Origin: Turnera subulata
Taxonomy: Eukaryota; Streptophyta; Magnoliopsida; Malpighiales; Passifloraceae
Reading direction: 5' to 3'
Assembly (NCBI GenBank): GCA_028386065.3
Contig: JAKUCV010007196.1
Location: 1 to 64,000, forward strand
DNA length: 64,000 nt
In this document: positions 39,972 to 52,657 of the stretch, piece after piece
Layout: the number at the start of each line of letters is the position of its first letter
Numbering within the stretch: the first letter of the stretch is position 1
Made by a program: the position numbers and the translations under genes
Notes under the pieces: model-generated
Told to the model about the DNA's origin: nothing
The model's input: only the letters and a program-made list of their open reading frames with translations
The model's database searches: none

Positions 39972-42900
39972 TGTAACAGCCCGGGTAAAATTTGGATTTT
40001 TACCGGGACTGTTAAAGTCATTATACAGTGAATTACCGGACGAATTAACCTTAGGTAATTAATTCACAGTAATCGGCAGTCGTTTTTTTTCGAAACCGAG
40101 AATTTTCCCGCTCTCGGGAGTGTCTTCCTAACTAACCGAGCCTCGGTTTTCAGTTCCGAGACTTGGACGACGTTCAGGAGGATTAATCGGATTTTCCGAG
40201 CCCAAGTCGTATTTTTGAACTCGGGACGGGATTTGTCGGAAAGACGGGAGTATCCCTGCGTTTACGGGATTCCGACGCGAGAATCCGGACCGGCTGAATA
40301 TGGTTGCCCGAGCCACTCTTCTTCCTCCTCTCTCCTTTCTCTTCCTCTTTCCCGGCTACATTTCTTCTCTTTCCCGGGTTTTCCTTCAGCCAACGCGGGC
40401 CCCACTTTTCTTCTCTCTTTTCTTTCTTTTTCTTCCTTTCTCCTTCTCCTTTTTCTTCTTTTTTCTTTCTTTTCTCCTTCTCTTTTCCTCCCAGCCGCCG
40501 GACCCTCTTCCTTTTCTTGCTGTTTCCCCGTGACTTGATGTCTTCCCCATCTCTTTGTCTTCTTTTCTTTTTCTTCTTTTTTATTTGTTCTCTTCTCTTC
40601 CATCTTCCTCATCCTTCCCCTCCTGCCTCTACCTCCTTTCTCCATCAGCAAACCGACGCTGCCTCAACTGGAGCCGTTGCTCCAATCTTCTCCCTCAACC
40701 TTCCTTCTTCCCCTGCCGCCGCACCTTTCCCCACTCCTCCGCCTCCGTTTGCAACCACACCGGAGGCAAGGAACCGCCGCCACAGCAAGACACCGCCACC
40801 ATTGAGAGCCAACGCCACCATCTACACCTTCTCCTTCCCCTCTCTGCCGCGGCACCGCCGCACCCCTCCCCGCTGCAGATCGACACAGCCACGGCCGTGT
40901 CGAGTTCACAGCCGCCGAGACGCACATCAGCAGCCCGCGTCCCCATCTCCACGCAACGACCACCTGCCCCGCCACCGGTGCGTTTCCTCCTCGCCGAGCT
41001 CACACCTGACACCGACACCGAGCCCCTCCTCACGGTGCCGACGTCGCACGCCTACCCTGCAGCCTCGTGCGCCGCTGCAGCCGTCGCCCTTCGTCACCGC
41101 TCGTGCCTCTTCTCCGCCGCTCGCGCTTGCCAGCCGCCGCCGCGCCGTCGTCTGCTGAATCAAGGTGAGCTGGATGTTGGCGACCCGGTCACGTGATGCT
41201 GTGGGTCGGGTTGACCCGCGCGTTTGGGTGGGTTTAGGGTTTGGTCTGGTGGGCTTTGGTTGTTGGGTTTGTTGGGTTTTGGTTTTGGGTTTTGTTTGGT
41301 TGGGCTTGGGTAGGATTTAGATGATGGGTTAGAGTTTGTGGGCTGAGGTGTGTGATTGGGTTTGATTTTGGGTTTGAGTGGATATGGGCTTGGGTTTAGG
41401 ACTTGGGCGTGGGCTGTGTTGACCTGGGTTGGTGTTCTGGGCTGACTCTTGGGCTTGGGTTCTGGGTTGGCCCAGTCCAGTTAAAAAAACAAATAAATAA
41501 ATAAAAACTATATATAAATAATTATATTTCTGGTAATAAATATAGATATAAGGTTTTGTAAATAATATAAATTCTGGAAAATGCATATACCTAGTATATG
41601 GTTATGTTTTAGGAAATAATTACTAAAATATATTATCTTGAAAATTAAGGTAATTATGTTATGGTTATTTTAATAATAATATGGTACGTATGAGTTATAA
41701 TATTTTGGAAAATATATATATGAACCCTGAAAACTATACCTTGCTTTGAAAAATTAGTATTATGTTTAAATAGAAGAATGTATATAACTATGTAAGATAT
41801 ATAATTGTTTGGGAAGTAATTTATTTTTAGGGAATAAGAGTACCTATTTATTAATTTGTAATCAGAATAAGCCTTTATAAGTATATGTTCTTCGGTAAAG
41901 AATATACGTAGCATACGATTGTTTATATATTTTGTTTAGAATAGAAATAATAATAATAATACTTGGTAATTATATTATGATAAATAGCTTAACGGAAATA
42001 TTTTGGAAAAATATGAACATATGCTATCTTTCCAGAAAAATTATGGTAATTATTATTTTAGAAATCATAATCATTTTATGAAAATATAGTTTGAAAAGAA
42101 TTTTAATTAAAGTATACTACCGAAATTATATTCGGAAATACGTACAGTTAATTATTTTCGGTAAAAGATGGAAATAAAGGATAAGTAATCGGGATGGGTA
42201 ATTTCGTAGTATTGGCATCATAGTATACCGAATATGTGCATTTATGTGTGTGTACATTGTTTTGTGTATAGGTTTGGATATCGGGCCGTTTCTCGAGGAG
42301 CCGGCTTTGGACCGGTCATTACCTTCAGAGTTGAATAATCGGCCAAGGTGAGGATGGATAAACCTTGATATGTGCCCGTAATGCTGTGTGTGCATGTTGT
42401 TGTTGTTTGATTTGCTGGAATGACTGTTGACTGTTATTGGATTGCTGTGGAATTGTTGATGTTGTTGTTGTTGTTGATTCGTGTTAGACTTGTGTATGTT
42501 GTATTGGAAATATTGTTGAACTGCTATTTGTGAATAATTGATGACATGAGGTTGTTGATTGAATGTGAATGTGGATTAACCTGAGGAATATTGATGATGA
42601 TGTTGGACTGTAATATTGGAATTGTGAAACTGTGTTGAGAATAATGATGAACTGGTCAATGTGGATAATTGAGAAAGGAATAATGAGTAATGGAAATGGT
42701 ATTGGATTTGATATTGAGATGATGATGTAATTGTCACTTGGAAAGTAGTGGTACAACTAGATGGTTAGAGACTAGTTCTGTGGTGCCTTGCCAGAGGGTT
42801 TGTTGGTTGGGGTGTTGACCCCGGATTTGTGATATTGGGATGTTGATCCCGGATTTGAGATATTGGGATGTTGATCCCGGATTTGAGATATGGGGATGTT

Positions 42901-43665
42901 GATCCCGGATTGTGGTGGGGCCTGGCATCCGGAATTAGTTAATAACCAGGTACGACCCTAGCTTGTCCAGTGACAGGGCCCGGAAGATAAAATTGGTAAT
43001 AAAAATAATTAAGCATTCATTGGTTGTGATGTAGTTGTTATGGTATTTTACTTGCGATGTGACTGGTTGAGCTTGATGTGACTGGTTGAGCCTGATATGA
43101 TTTAGTAGATTCCTCTGACGTGTTGCTTGTGTTGGTTTCCTCTGTTGTGTTGTTAGAGTTGTATTCCACTGTTATGCTGTTTGTGATAGTTTCCATGTGA
43201 TGTGAGGGTTTGCTTATTGTTGTGATGGCTGCATTACTTCGAAAGTATTGCGGTTGAATATATCACTGTTTATCTTTCGTCGGTGAGCGTTTCGGACTCA
43301 CCCCTCGCCTGCGGGGTTTCATCCCGTAGGATGAGTTGTTTCATGTACAGGCTTGGTACATTCCAGACAGGCTGCAGCGTTTCCCTTGGACAGGCTTGGA
43401 TCCATAGATTGCATGTGTCGCATACAGTGTTAGTGAGTTAAAGACTTCCGCTGTGCATATTGTTATTGTTGTTGGGCCATTGGACCAGTTTCATTATTGT
43501 TGATGTAATCGATGTTGGGCCGTAGGGCCATACTGTTGTTTATTATTTTGGGCCGTTGGGCCGAGTTTAGGTTGTCCACACTGTATGCTTGGGCTTGTTG
43601 GGCTGGGTTGTCACAGTTCCGGCTCGTGTTTACTGTGTACGGTAAATACAGGTCGGGGCGTTTCA
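39972..43665 (+). mobile_element. Gypsy solo LTR (LTR-2), 3,694 bp, inside the Pack-MULE
   Basis: It begins TGTAACAGCCCGGGTAAAAT and ends GGTCGGGGCGTTTCA, with a perfect 5-bp target duplication TAAAA (39967-39971, 43666-43670). It is the longest LTR of the family here. A GC-rich, pyrimidine-rich block (40300-41160) ends at CAAG|GTGAGC (41164/41165), and an acceptor-like GTATAG|G lies at 42271/42272. The hairpin array (42809-42906) and family stem-loop (43282-43302) follow in the same order as in LTR-1. Confidence 0.92.
42809..42906 (+). repeat. Tandem hairpin array in gypsy LTR-2
   Basis: Four 14-nt units with about 28-bp period start at 42809, 42837, 42865 and 42893. Three are GGGATGTTGATCCC. 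The first is GGGGTGTTGACCCC, an A:T pair replaced by G:C with the loop unchanged. Confidence 0.88.
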
Positions 43666-44355
43666 TAAAATTATATTTTGGGTTTCTAAAATTTCATAAA
43701 CAAAAATTTTTTAGTTAAATTTTTTCAAATTGACTCTGTATTCTTTTAAAAAATGAAAAAATTGACTTTATAATTTTTCATCATTTTATTTTTTTAAAAT
43801 ATAAAAAATGTTATTAAAAAATAAAGAAAAAAACGAACTTTAACCGTAATCACATTTAAAAGAAGAAAAAATAAAACATTTTAACGATAGGAGGAAAAAG
43901 TTCGAATGAGAATTTTGGCCTATTTATGTGTTTGATAATTTTTTTCTCTTATTTTATTTAAAAAAACAACTTTTTTGTAAAAAGGAATTTTACTCAAAAA
44001 AATTTACAAAAATGCAAAAAAATTACTCCAAAAAAATTTACAAGAAGGGAAAAGAACATGATTATCACGTAAGTGCTCCACTCTCCACATAAAAATTGAA
44101 AATTTTTCTCCCCAATTCATTCCAATTAAAACTAATGAACACAAAAAAAATACACTCATCTCCTCCTCTTCTTCCCCCGCCTCCTTCCTCCTTCTCCTCT
44201 TCTTCCCTCGCCTCCTCCTCCTCCTCCTCCTTGTCCCCATTCGGTTCCTGCAAAATCCATTTCCTTCTCTCTCCCCTTTCACTCTTTTACCGCAAAAAAC
44301 CATCAACGGCAAATCACAAACCATCAACGGCAAAACAACAACACCCTCCCTCGGC

Positions 44356-44598
44356 ACCATCTTCTTCTCTAGCGTCGGCAAGTCCGACTTCGTCGCCAAC
44401 AAGCTCTCCCAGACCCTCACCTCCCTCTCCATCCGCTCCTCCTTCTCTCCCTCGACGCCCTCCACGGCGACATCAGCGCCCTCTCCTCCCTCGACATCAT
44501 CGTCCTCAGCAAGTCTAGAAGCACTGAGGAGCTCCTCCGCCTCGTCCCCTGCGCCCTGGCCAAGGGCACCTACCTCGTCCTACCTCCTCTCCTTGGGT
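44356..44598 (+). pseudogene. Captured fragment of an arabinose-5-phosphate isomerase (SIS domain)
   Basis: The plus strand reads [20 protein letters not shown], matching the SIS domain of plant KdsD/SETH3-type isomerases (GVGKSGFVA-K-SQTL). After a frameshift near 44445 it continues [19 protein letters not shown], then [20 protein letters not shown], where functional proteins have [14 protein letters not shown]. The Phe before SKS is missing and the Gly is Arg. Intact enzymes interconvert ribulose-5-phosphate and arabinose-5-phosphate for Kdo synthesis. This piece covers only part of one domain, is frameshifted and lies in a MULE, so it is not a working gene. Confidence 0.8.
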
Positions 44599-45603
44599 GA
44601 GCATCGACGACGCATTGCCCTTGTGTTGTTTTGTTTACTGTGTGTGAAATTAAAATTGAAATTGAAATTGAAAAGGGTGGTGGGTCACAGCCGGTGGTGA
44701 GGTCATGGATTGTGGGAGAAGAGGGTGATGGCGGATTGGTGGTTTCTGTGGGTGGATGGTTGGATGGTGGCGGAGGAGGTTGTGAAAAGGAAGAGGTGGG
44801 AGGAGGGTTTTGTGGGGGTGAGGAGGCCAGGAGGGTGTTGTGGTTGTGGGGGCGGCGAAATCTTGGGTGGGCGAGGCGGTTGGGTTGGTTGGCCGCCGGT
44901 GGCCGGTGAAGAAGAAGAAAAGAGAAAGAGAAAGGAGAAGAAGAAAAAAAAAAGAAAAGAAGAAGAAAGGTAGAAACAAAGAAAAAAAGAAAAAAAAAAG
45001 CGGGTGGAGAAGAAGAAAAAAAAAGAAGAAGAAGAGAAAAAAACTGAAAAGAAGAAATAAAAAAAAGGAAAAAAAGTAGAAAGAAATAGGGGTACAAATC
45101 AACGGTCCATAATAATACACGTGTCCACCATCCGCAGTCTCCATTAAGTCTTACGACGGAAACGGAATCGGGTCAACCATAGGGGGTAAACCATAGAAAT
45201 ACAAAGTTCAGGGGGTCAAATACCGGTTTTTTTTTGTCAGGGGGTGATCCTAGTTTGACCGAAAGTACAGGGGGGTATTTTGTAATGAAGCCGGGAGGAT
45301 TGGGAGCTTCCAAGATTTGGTTCCAACGCCTTGTGTATGTTTTTCTGTGATGGGGCAGAGAAAACTGACGTAGGAATAATCTTGGGGACCACAACCCTAT
45401 GTTATATCCTTTATATACTAGATCAATTAGGATGCCCATAAAATCCTAATTACTAGTATTGGGTTTCTACACATAAAAGCCCATACTAATATAGATGTCT
45501 TTAAAGCTCAAAATAGATCACTTAATGGCCCCATAAAATTAGACAGTCTTTAATATAATTATAATTAATAATATAAGCCCATATACATTAAATAATTCCA
45601 ACA

Positions 45604-48600
45604 ATCTCCCACTTGGGCTATATTATTCTAGAGACAATTATATTCCAAAGTGTGCACAAAAGTGACTGTCTTTCTTGAAACATCTCCTTAAACAATCTGG
45701 TCCATCTACTACATTAGCATAAGATCAAAGCGGCCTTCGTTACATTTATGTGTAACTGGACCCATCAATGGTCACCATACTAACATATTCAATGACATAG
45801 ATCAAATATGGATGTGTAGCATGGAAATTACATGTAATGTGATCATACATGCCTATCTCCAACTGGTCCTCAAACCTTATGAGATCAAACATAATAACAT
45901 GTTCAGAGAATAAACAAACTAAATGTACTTTATTCTGCAGAAAATACTAAGTGCGTTTGGAAATGAGAACATCAAAATACAAACTCCCACTGAAACTGTA
46001 TTTCGTCAAACAATGACGAATCTGAAGCTCATATGAGCAATATGCCCATGAAAACCTTAACTGGTAATCTCTTTAATGAGCGGATCCGCAACAATAGAGT
46101 TTGTCCCAATATGTTCTGTATACACTTGTTCTCTCTGAACTCTTTATTTAACAACACAAATTTTAATGAGTTGTTGTTAATGATGGAATACACAAATCCT
46201 TATTAATTGTCACACAACATCCTTAATGGCTTTACCAATACCATCCATAATTTGCAGCTTAGTAACAATTCCATAGCAATATTCCATACTCAGATGCCTC
46301 AAAACAGGCTATAAACTCAGCTGCCATACTGGAAGAAGCATTGAGTGTCTGCTTAACACTCTTTCAGAAATAGCTTCGTCAGCTAGTAAATAAATATAGC
46401 CCAAATATGGATCTATTACCTTAGTGGCATCCAACAAAATTAGAATCAGAATACCCAATGATCTCCACAGATTCTAATTTCATGTATGTGAGCATATACA
46501 CTTTACTCTCTACAAATACCATATAACCCTTTTGCTGCTCTTTAATGATCCATTCTAGAGTTATTGAGATATTTTGTCTATATAATATCCCAGGAATATA
46601 TGCTATATCCAAATGCATATATACTTGAGTATACATAAGACCTTTAACTGTAGATACATAATAAATTTTGCATCATACTCGGGGCATTAATTGAGACTAA
46701 ACTTGTCTGTTTTAGAAATAGGGGTATTTCCTGGTTTATAATTCTTTAATCTGAATTTGCTAAGAACTTTAATGAGATAACTCTTTTGTGACAACCCAAG
46801 GATACCTCGAGAACGATCTCGATGTATCTGAATCCCTAATACAAAAGAGGCATCACCAAGATCTTTTATTTCTAAGAGTTTTAGAAACTTCTTGGTTTAT
46901 ACTTCATGCATATCTCGCTATTAGCAAATGATAAGTCATTGACATATTAGACCAGGAAACTAGCTTTACTCCCACTGAACTTATGGTATACAAAATTGTC
47001 GCATATATCTATCTCAAAACCAAATGAGATTATTATTAGACAAAAATAGTAATACCAATGACAGGAAGCTTGTTTAAACTTATAGATGGATTCTCTTAAT
47101 TTGCAAACCATTTTCTTTGAGTCTACTAACACAAATTCTATGGTTGCACCATATAAATTGTCTCTTCAATATCACAATTGATAAACGCAATCTTTATATC
47201 CATCTAATGCTCAACGATAAAAAATGAGCCACAAGTGCCAGTATTATCTTGAAAGAGTCTTTTCTTGAAACCGGAGAGAAAGACCCTCTAGAACCAATGC
47301 CACCCTTTTGAGTACAGTCCTTTATGACAAAACAAGCCTTATATCTTTCAAAATTGCCCTTTAAATCCTTTTGGTGTCAAATAACTATTCATAACCAATC
47401 GGTTTCTCACCTTCAGGCAATTCATCAAGATCCTAAATATCTTTGTCTTTCATAGACTTGATCTCATCTTTTATGGCATCATTCCACTTTTAAGGATAAG
47501 AACTCTTTATGACTTGATGGAAGCTGATAAAATCATCTTCCATCAATCATACATTATCCTTATGTTCTTAGGAAAAGACAATATAATCATCCGAATTTGC
47601 ACTTCTCCTTTCTCAAGTGGATTTCTTTAGCGGCACTTGTTCTTGAGGTTGTTGAGTTTGAACCTTATGAATGATTTCTGAATTTGAGAGAAAGACTCCT
47701 ACAATATTATCTTGAATAACATCAGTGATGGAAACTTGATCATTGTCTATAAAAATCATAAGAAGAGAAATCAATTCCTCCTCAAAGACAATATTTTCCA
47801 TCTTATCTTCCCCTCCAAACTCAATTTCCTCAAGAAATCTGGATTCCTGTCACAAAATAACTAGATTGTGGGACAAAGAACTTGAAACCCCATAATTACT
47901 CAAAGTTACTTAACAAAGTAGTAGCTACCTATCTTTAGATCTAAATTCTTTATGTTGGCCTAAATGGCCTACCCTTAGTTGGATCACCCCAAATGAATAG
48001 ATGCCTAATATTAGGCTTCTAGCTTGTCCATAATTCATAAGGAGTAATAGCTATTACTTTGACTGTAACCTTAGTGAGGATATAAGCTGCATCTTTAGTA
48101 CTTTTCTTAGAGCAATATTGGTAAAATAGAATGACTAATCATACATCTTACCATGTCCTTAAGTATTTTATTGCATCTTTTAGCAATACCGTTCATGCTT
48201 AGTTTTACACAATATTGTGTACTAGAAACCATATACCTCTAAGAATTAAGAGAAAGGCTTTAGAGATTTTCCACCTTATTTATTATATCTATCATTGTGG
48301 CCACCAATAATAGATATAATAACTTAATTCCATATTAGTTAATTTCTGTTTTGTACCATGCCTTATCATGCAAGATTTCAATATACGAAGCTTTAAATAT
48401 AGGTTGTCATTTACCAATTGAGAACTAGTACCAATAGTATTTGAATTTCTTAAAGACCAACTTTATTATTTCTAAATGGACAAGAATAACCAGATTTATC
48501 CAAAAATAGAAATAAACTAAATTCCATCTAAAATACAAAATTTATTATTTCTAAATAGACAAGAATAACCCGATTTGTCCATAATAGAAATAAACTAAAT

Positions 48601-51074
48601 TTTGTATAAAAGACAGTACCAAAAGGTCTATCTCAAACTCAAATACAATTCAATTCTCATTAACAACCTATAAAGCCTCAGAGCTTCAATAAAAGTTGAT
48701 TTACATGCCATTGCCCTGTAAAGATGTATCTTTCAACATCATTTGGCTTTTGACACATCAGCAAATCTTGCATAGATACACTTATCTGAATAGTAAAACT
48801 GAAATGTATCCATAAAGTGTGTCCTGGTACATAAGTGAAATTAACTTCAAAACAAACTAAGTACCTTTCTCAACACGCCCAATGGCGCACAGTTGGGATA
48901 TTTTACTATTTCCACCCTTCTTGCAAAAGTAACAAGTAAATACCAAAGTTTGTTACTTTTGCACTTTCCTTCGTGGTATCCCAATTGCAGCTTTATTTCC
49001 TCTTTTCCTTTTGTAGTCCTTAGAGGAATTTGCCAATCAAGCATTTTCTAGTTGCTCTCTTGAAATATATAATCTCCTTGCACATAATAATCTAATCAAG
49101 AAATCTTGATTCCTTAAGAGTATTTAACTCATTTTAGATTCACCGTAAAGTGCAAGAAGATATATAAGTACCAAATATGAGCAAAACTTTAGACGGCTCT
49201 AACTTTAATGCCTTTAGGATTAGAGAAAAATGAGACATCTCCATGATGTACTCCCTTATATTCTCTATCCTTTATGCCTATAAAAACAAATTTTGAAACT
49301 AATAAATTTGTTTCAACCTTTATACTCTTAGCAAAGTGCTTTTAAAGTTTCTCAAGAAACTTTTAAACATTATCCTCAATGGACGTACTGCCCCCTGAAG
49401 GTTTCTGGAATTGCATTTCTTATGATCATGAGACTCATACGATTATAACATTCCCACCTCTAAATATCCCGCTTAACCTTATGGGAAATTTTATCTGTAT
49501 GAGGGGTAAGTTAGTCTTTCCATAGCGCATAGCCTATATCTTATGCAATTAAGAACAATCATAATGTTCTCATCCAGATCTCAAAAGGTTTGTCATTAGT
49601 ATCATTAAGATTGATAATGGGAAATTTTATCTGTATGAGGGGTAAGTTAGTCTTTCCATAGCGCATAGCCTATATCTTATGCAATTAAGAACAATCATAA
49701 TGTTCTCATCCAGATCTCAAAAGGTTTGTCATTAGTATCATTAAGATTGATACTTACACACCAAATAAGCAGAAGCTGTAACTTAATAGAGAATTAAACA
49801 TATTCAGCTCACATTTTCTTAAACTGTATGCAAAACATAATAGTTAAATTCAATCCCTGTGGTGGGCCCCATCAAGATACCTAGCACAACATTGATATTT
49901 TAGTCTTTGGACAGAAAATATCAACTTGTAAGTGGTACTCTCAGTGTAGTGATCAAATTTTGACTATTAGGCCTGTCAAATAATAAGTCTTTCTTTGGAC
50001 CGACTTATCACCCACATGGCATGCTTGATAATCGTCACATATTTGTCACCACAAGTGTATGTGAAATTTGGCCAAATAATAATCCTCCTTTGGGCTGATA
50101 TACTATTCGCATAAATTTCACATACAAGCATCTCATATTTTAAAGTAGATTAATCTACGCAAGAGAGGTTACTTTGGTAACATGTTGCTTCAATTAATCT
50201 ACTAAAATACTCGACATCTCAAAATAATATAATACTCAATATTGAATTTAATTTCAAACATATGTTTTGCAAGGAATAAAATATTCCTTAATTTTAGTCC
50301 TTCTGGGCAAATTATAAAATAATCTGCACGTAAGGACTGAACTGTAAATCTTTCATATAGGGACCGGAATGACAGAAACCAAAGTATAGGGATTGAAGTA
50401 AAAATTATTGTAACTTTCACAAAACCTCACTCAGCAATCCGCATGTTCGTACTGAACCACGAGTGATGTGAATACTGAATAGTTACATTTTTTTTTTCAA
50501 AACCACCGCACCAGCCGATTCCTTATGGCTCCGCAAATTGGTTTGCATATAACAAACAAATAAACTTCACCTTTATTACCCAGAATCAAAAGCATGTATT
50601 AAGTTCATTTGTTTATCAAACCAATGTTAATTCCTTAATTAATAGAAAGAAAGAAATTGCCGCACAAAAATCGCGTATGCGACTTTTGGTTTCAACCAGA
50701 TGCGACAAGGAAAAACTCAATATTCATGTATAGTGTTGCAATTCACAGTTTACAAATTATGCAGAGAAACGCCGACACGTAACAAACGAATAATTGATGC
50801 TTTGATTTGCACCAAGTACGATCAATAAAATCGAAACCAAACATTAATTGTTTAGGCATTATCCAAAGCGGCAAATCAAAACAAACCTGATGCCAATATA
50901 ATAAACAATTTAATTAATCGGCAAACCATATGCCAATTTCAATAGGCAATTCAATTAATAGCATTATACGCATGAAGCAGATCCAAAAATTGAATTGCTT
51001 CCTCAAAAAATTGATCCGAGAAGAGAAAACTTAATGATATCTAATAATTTAATCAAGGAGGCTCCGCTACCACT
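45604..51074 (-). pseudogene. Copia-2 gag-pol remnants
   Basis: All reading is on the minus strand and broken by many stops. A gag zinc-knuckle-like remnant lies at about 48850-49040. Reverse transcriptase is recognisable at 46947-47132 (VCKLRESIYKFKQASCHWY, then VYHKFSGSKASFLV; intact copia elements have KLKRSIYGLKQASRQW). RNase H follows at 46421-46636 (HLDIAYIPGIL, EIIGYSDSNFVGC). The order gag to RNase H from right to left fits a minus-strand element. The decay is much greater than in the gypsy elements, so this is an old insertion. Confidence 0.8.
49481..49752. repeat. 136-bp perfect tandem duplication
   Basis: Units 49481-49616 and 49617-49752 appear identical, both starting ATGGGAAATTTTATCTG. 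They lie in the decayed gag region of copia-2. Confidence 0.9.
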
Positions 51075-52370
51075 TGTTAGAATAATTACTTTATGCCTCA
51101 AATATCTTGATAAATTATTAGACAATCAAGAACAATAATCAGGTATAGTAAGGCGTACCTGAATCAATGATGAACAAACTTGAACGTTGATCGGGGAGGA
51201 TTGGGAGCTTCCAAGATTTGGTTCCAACGCCTTGTGTATGTTTTTCTGTGATGGGGCAGAGAAAACTGACGCAGGAATAATCTTGGGGACCACAACCCTA
51301 TGTTATATCCTTTATATACTAGATCAATTAAGATGCCCATAAAACTCTAATTACTAGTATTGGGTTTCTACACATAAAAGCCCATATTAATATAGATGTC
51401 TCTAGAGCCCAAAATAGATCACTTAATGGCCCCATAAAATTAGACAGTCTTTAATATAATCGTAATTAATAATATAAGCCCATATACATTAAATAATTCC
51501 AACAATAAGGTCATACATGACAAATATGTAAGACATTTTCACAGACTCGATGAGAAATATAGGAAAAGTAAGTGTGTACTTTGTGGGCTTTTTGTATCAT
51601 CAATTCAATGTAACACTCACTAAATAAATACTACTTTTTTTAATCATCATCAATGTAAACTAAAGAAGTCCTGCACATGCAATAAAGAACTTTGCAACTG
51701 ATGAAATGAAATATATGAAATCAAAACCTTAGCGTGTTATGAAATCTAAGCATCATAATTGATTTAAGGAAGGATCATTAGCTCTGTAACTCTTAGCCAA
51801 GCGCGATTGTTATGTTACAAGCAAACATAGAACAAATAACATGTACTCCTTCCATTGAAATGACTTAATTGCGCCAAAAAGAACAGAAAAAGCATCCAAC
51901 ATAAGCAACATAGAACAACATTTTCTCCTTTCATTGAAGTGGCTTATGATTGCACAAAAAAGAACAGAAGAAGTATCTGACATCAATGGTCAGCCAAATT
52001 TAGGTATCCACTAATCACGGAAAATTACCTGAAATAGCCGCCTCAATGGTCTTGGAGGGCCTCCTCTATTGGCGTGAGAAGCTTGAGAAGAGGACTTGTT
52101 CCATCCAACCTTACCATCACTGCCTGCACTGATCTTATAACCAGAGACCACCAGTTCTAGGCACCATTAATCGGGATTCTTTTGCCACAGGACAAATCCA
52201 CCAACCTCAGTTGACTTTCCTGCGCGTACACTATCATCACCTTCGTGCATTTCTGATCCAGCCATCTTAACCTCCCCCACAACATACATGCTATTCACGT
52301 GGCTCAAGGCCGCTGGTCCTCCACATGCCGCCACATATTGCTGTACTATGTATTTTGCCTTCGAAGCTTC

Positions 52371-52657
52371 CTGTGAAATTTACAAAACCCCCCTAATAAG
52401 ATCCAATTAATCATCAGGTTTTCCTACTTACACCTTTATTTTATTTTTGAGATAGAAAAATGAATACAACTTGCATTCAGAACAGAGGAATATTAAGGGA
52501 TTCTGTTTCCTTCCACTTTTAACAGGACGATAATTTAGTATTACATTGTAGCACCACACCAGGTTCCATGATAAAAATTCTGCACCTATATAGGCCACAG
52601 GAAAATTTGCAGGGTAGCCTGGATAGGGTCTTATTACATATTTCCCAGAAGCATTTA
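52371..52657. other. Intron or flank upstream of the DUF620 exon
   Basis: No coding sequence is visible. The splice acceptor TTTCACAG (minus strand) abuts the exon at 52370, so another exon once lay to the right, beyond or disrupted by the gypsy insertions. Confidence 0.5.

Larger units (their letters stand above)
39745..45292. mobile_element. Pack-MULE inserted in the copia-2 3' LTR
   Basis: Long inverted repeats begin GGGCTTCATTACAAAATACC at 39745, with the complement ending at 45292. A 9-bp duplication with one mismatch flanks it (GAGAGGATT 39736-39744, GGGAGGATT 45293-45301). After removing the solo LTR it was about 1.85 kb. Its ends and AT-rich arm are homologous to the MULE at 5946-7070. 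Unlike that element it carries an unrelated GC-rich segment (about 44100-45080) including a recognisable gene fragment, the definition of a Pack-MULE. Confidence 0.87.
39617..51504 (-). mobile_element. Ty1/copia retrotransposon (copia-2) in the DUF620 intron
   Basis: A perfect 5-bp target duplication ATAAG (39612-39616, 51505-51509) flanks it. The right LTR (minus-strand 5' LTR) is 51075-51504, 430 bp, beginning TGTTAGAATAATTAC and ending CCAACA as read on the plus strand. The left LTR is split: 39617-39744 and 45293-45603. Removing the Pack-MULE and its 9-bp duplication restores exactly 430 bp. The polypurine tract (AAGTGGGAGAT, minus strand) abuts the left LTR, and a TGGTAGCGGAGCC primer site abuts the right LTR. 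Pol is badly decayed but recognisable. Confidence 0.93.
39112..52370 (-). pseudogene. DUF620-family protein gene, split by transposons and carrying a stop
   Basis: Two exons are visible on the minus strand: 52029-52370 (114 codons) and 39112-39606 (164 codons plus stop). They join in phase at LFQ|GLDPRC. The sequence follows the plant DUF620 pattern: KAKYIVQQYVAACGG, GGFVLWQKNPD, HTIWGYFSHRTGLLVKLED, FWETTIE, DYRYIEGLNIAHSG, ETWTIEEVDFNINGLSMDCFLPPADI. Function of the family is unknown. In the upstream exon the codon after NPD is TAA (52167-52169), one base from the TTA (Leu) common there. The intron is now 12.4 kb and holds a complete copia element that stops 10 bp short of the splice acceptor. 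N-terminal exons are not seen before the gypsy LTR at 52658. It is probably a pseudogene; a sequencing error at the stop cannot be excluded. Confidence 0.85.

Noticed and set aside
42809..42906. CRISPR-like array
   Set aside because: Regular repeat-spacer look is superficial: plant nuclear DNA, palindromic units inside an LTR, near-identical spacers.
44570..45144. Phe/Leu/Ser-rich and Lys-rich frames
   Set aside because: Purine/pyrimidine-rich low-complexity DNA at the end of the Pack-MULE; frames open on both strands.
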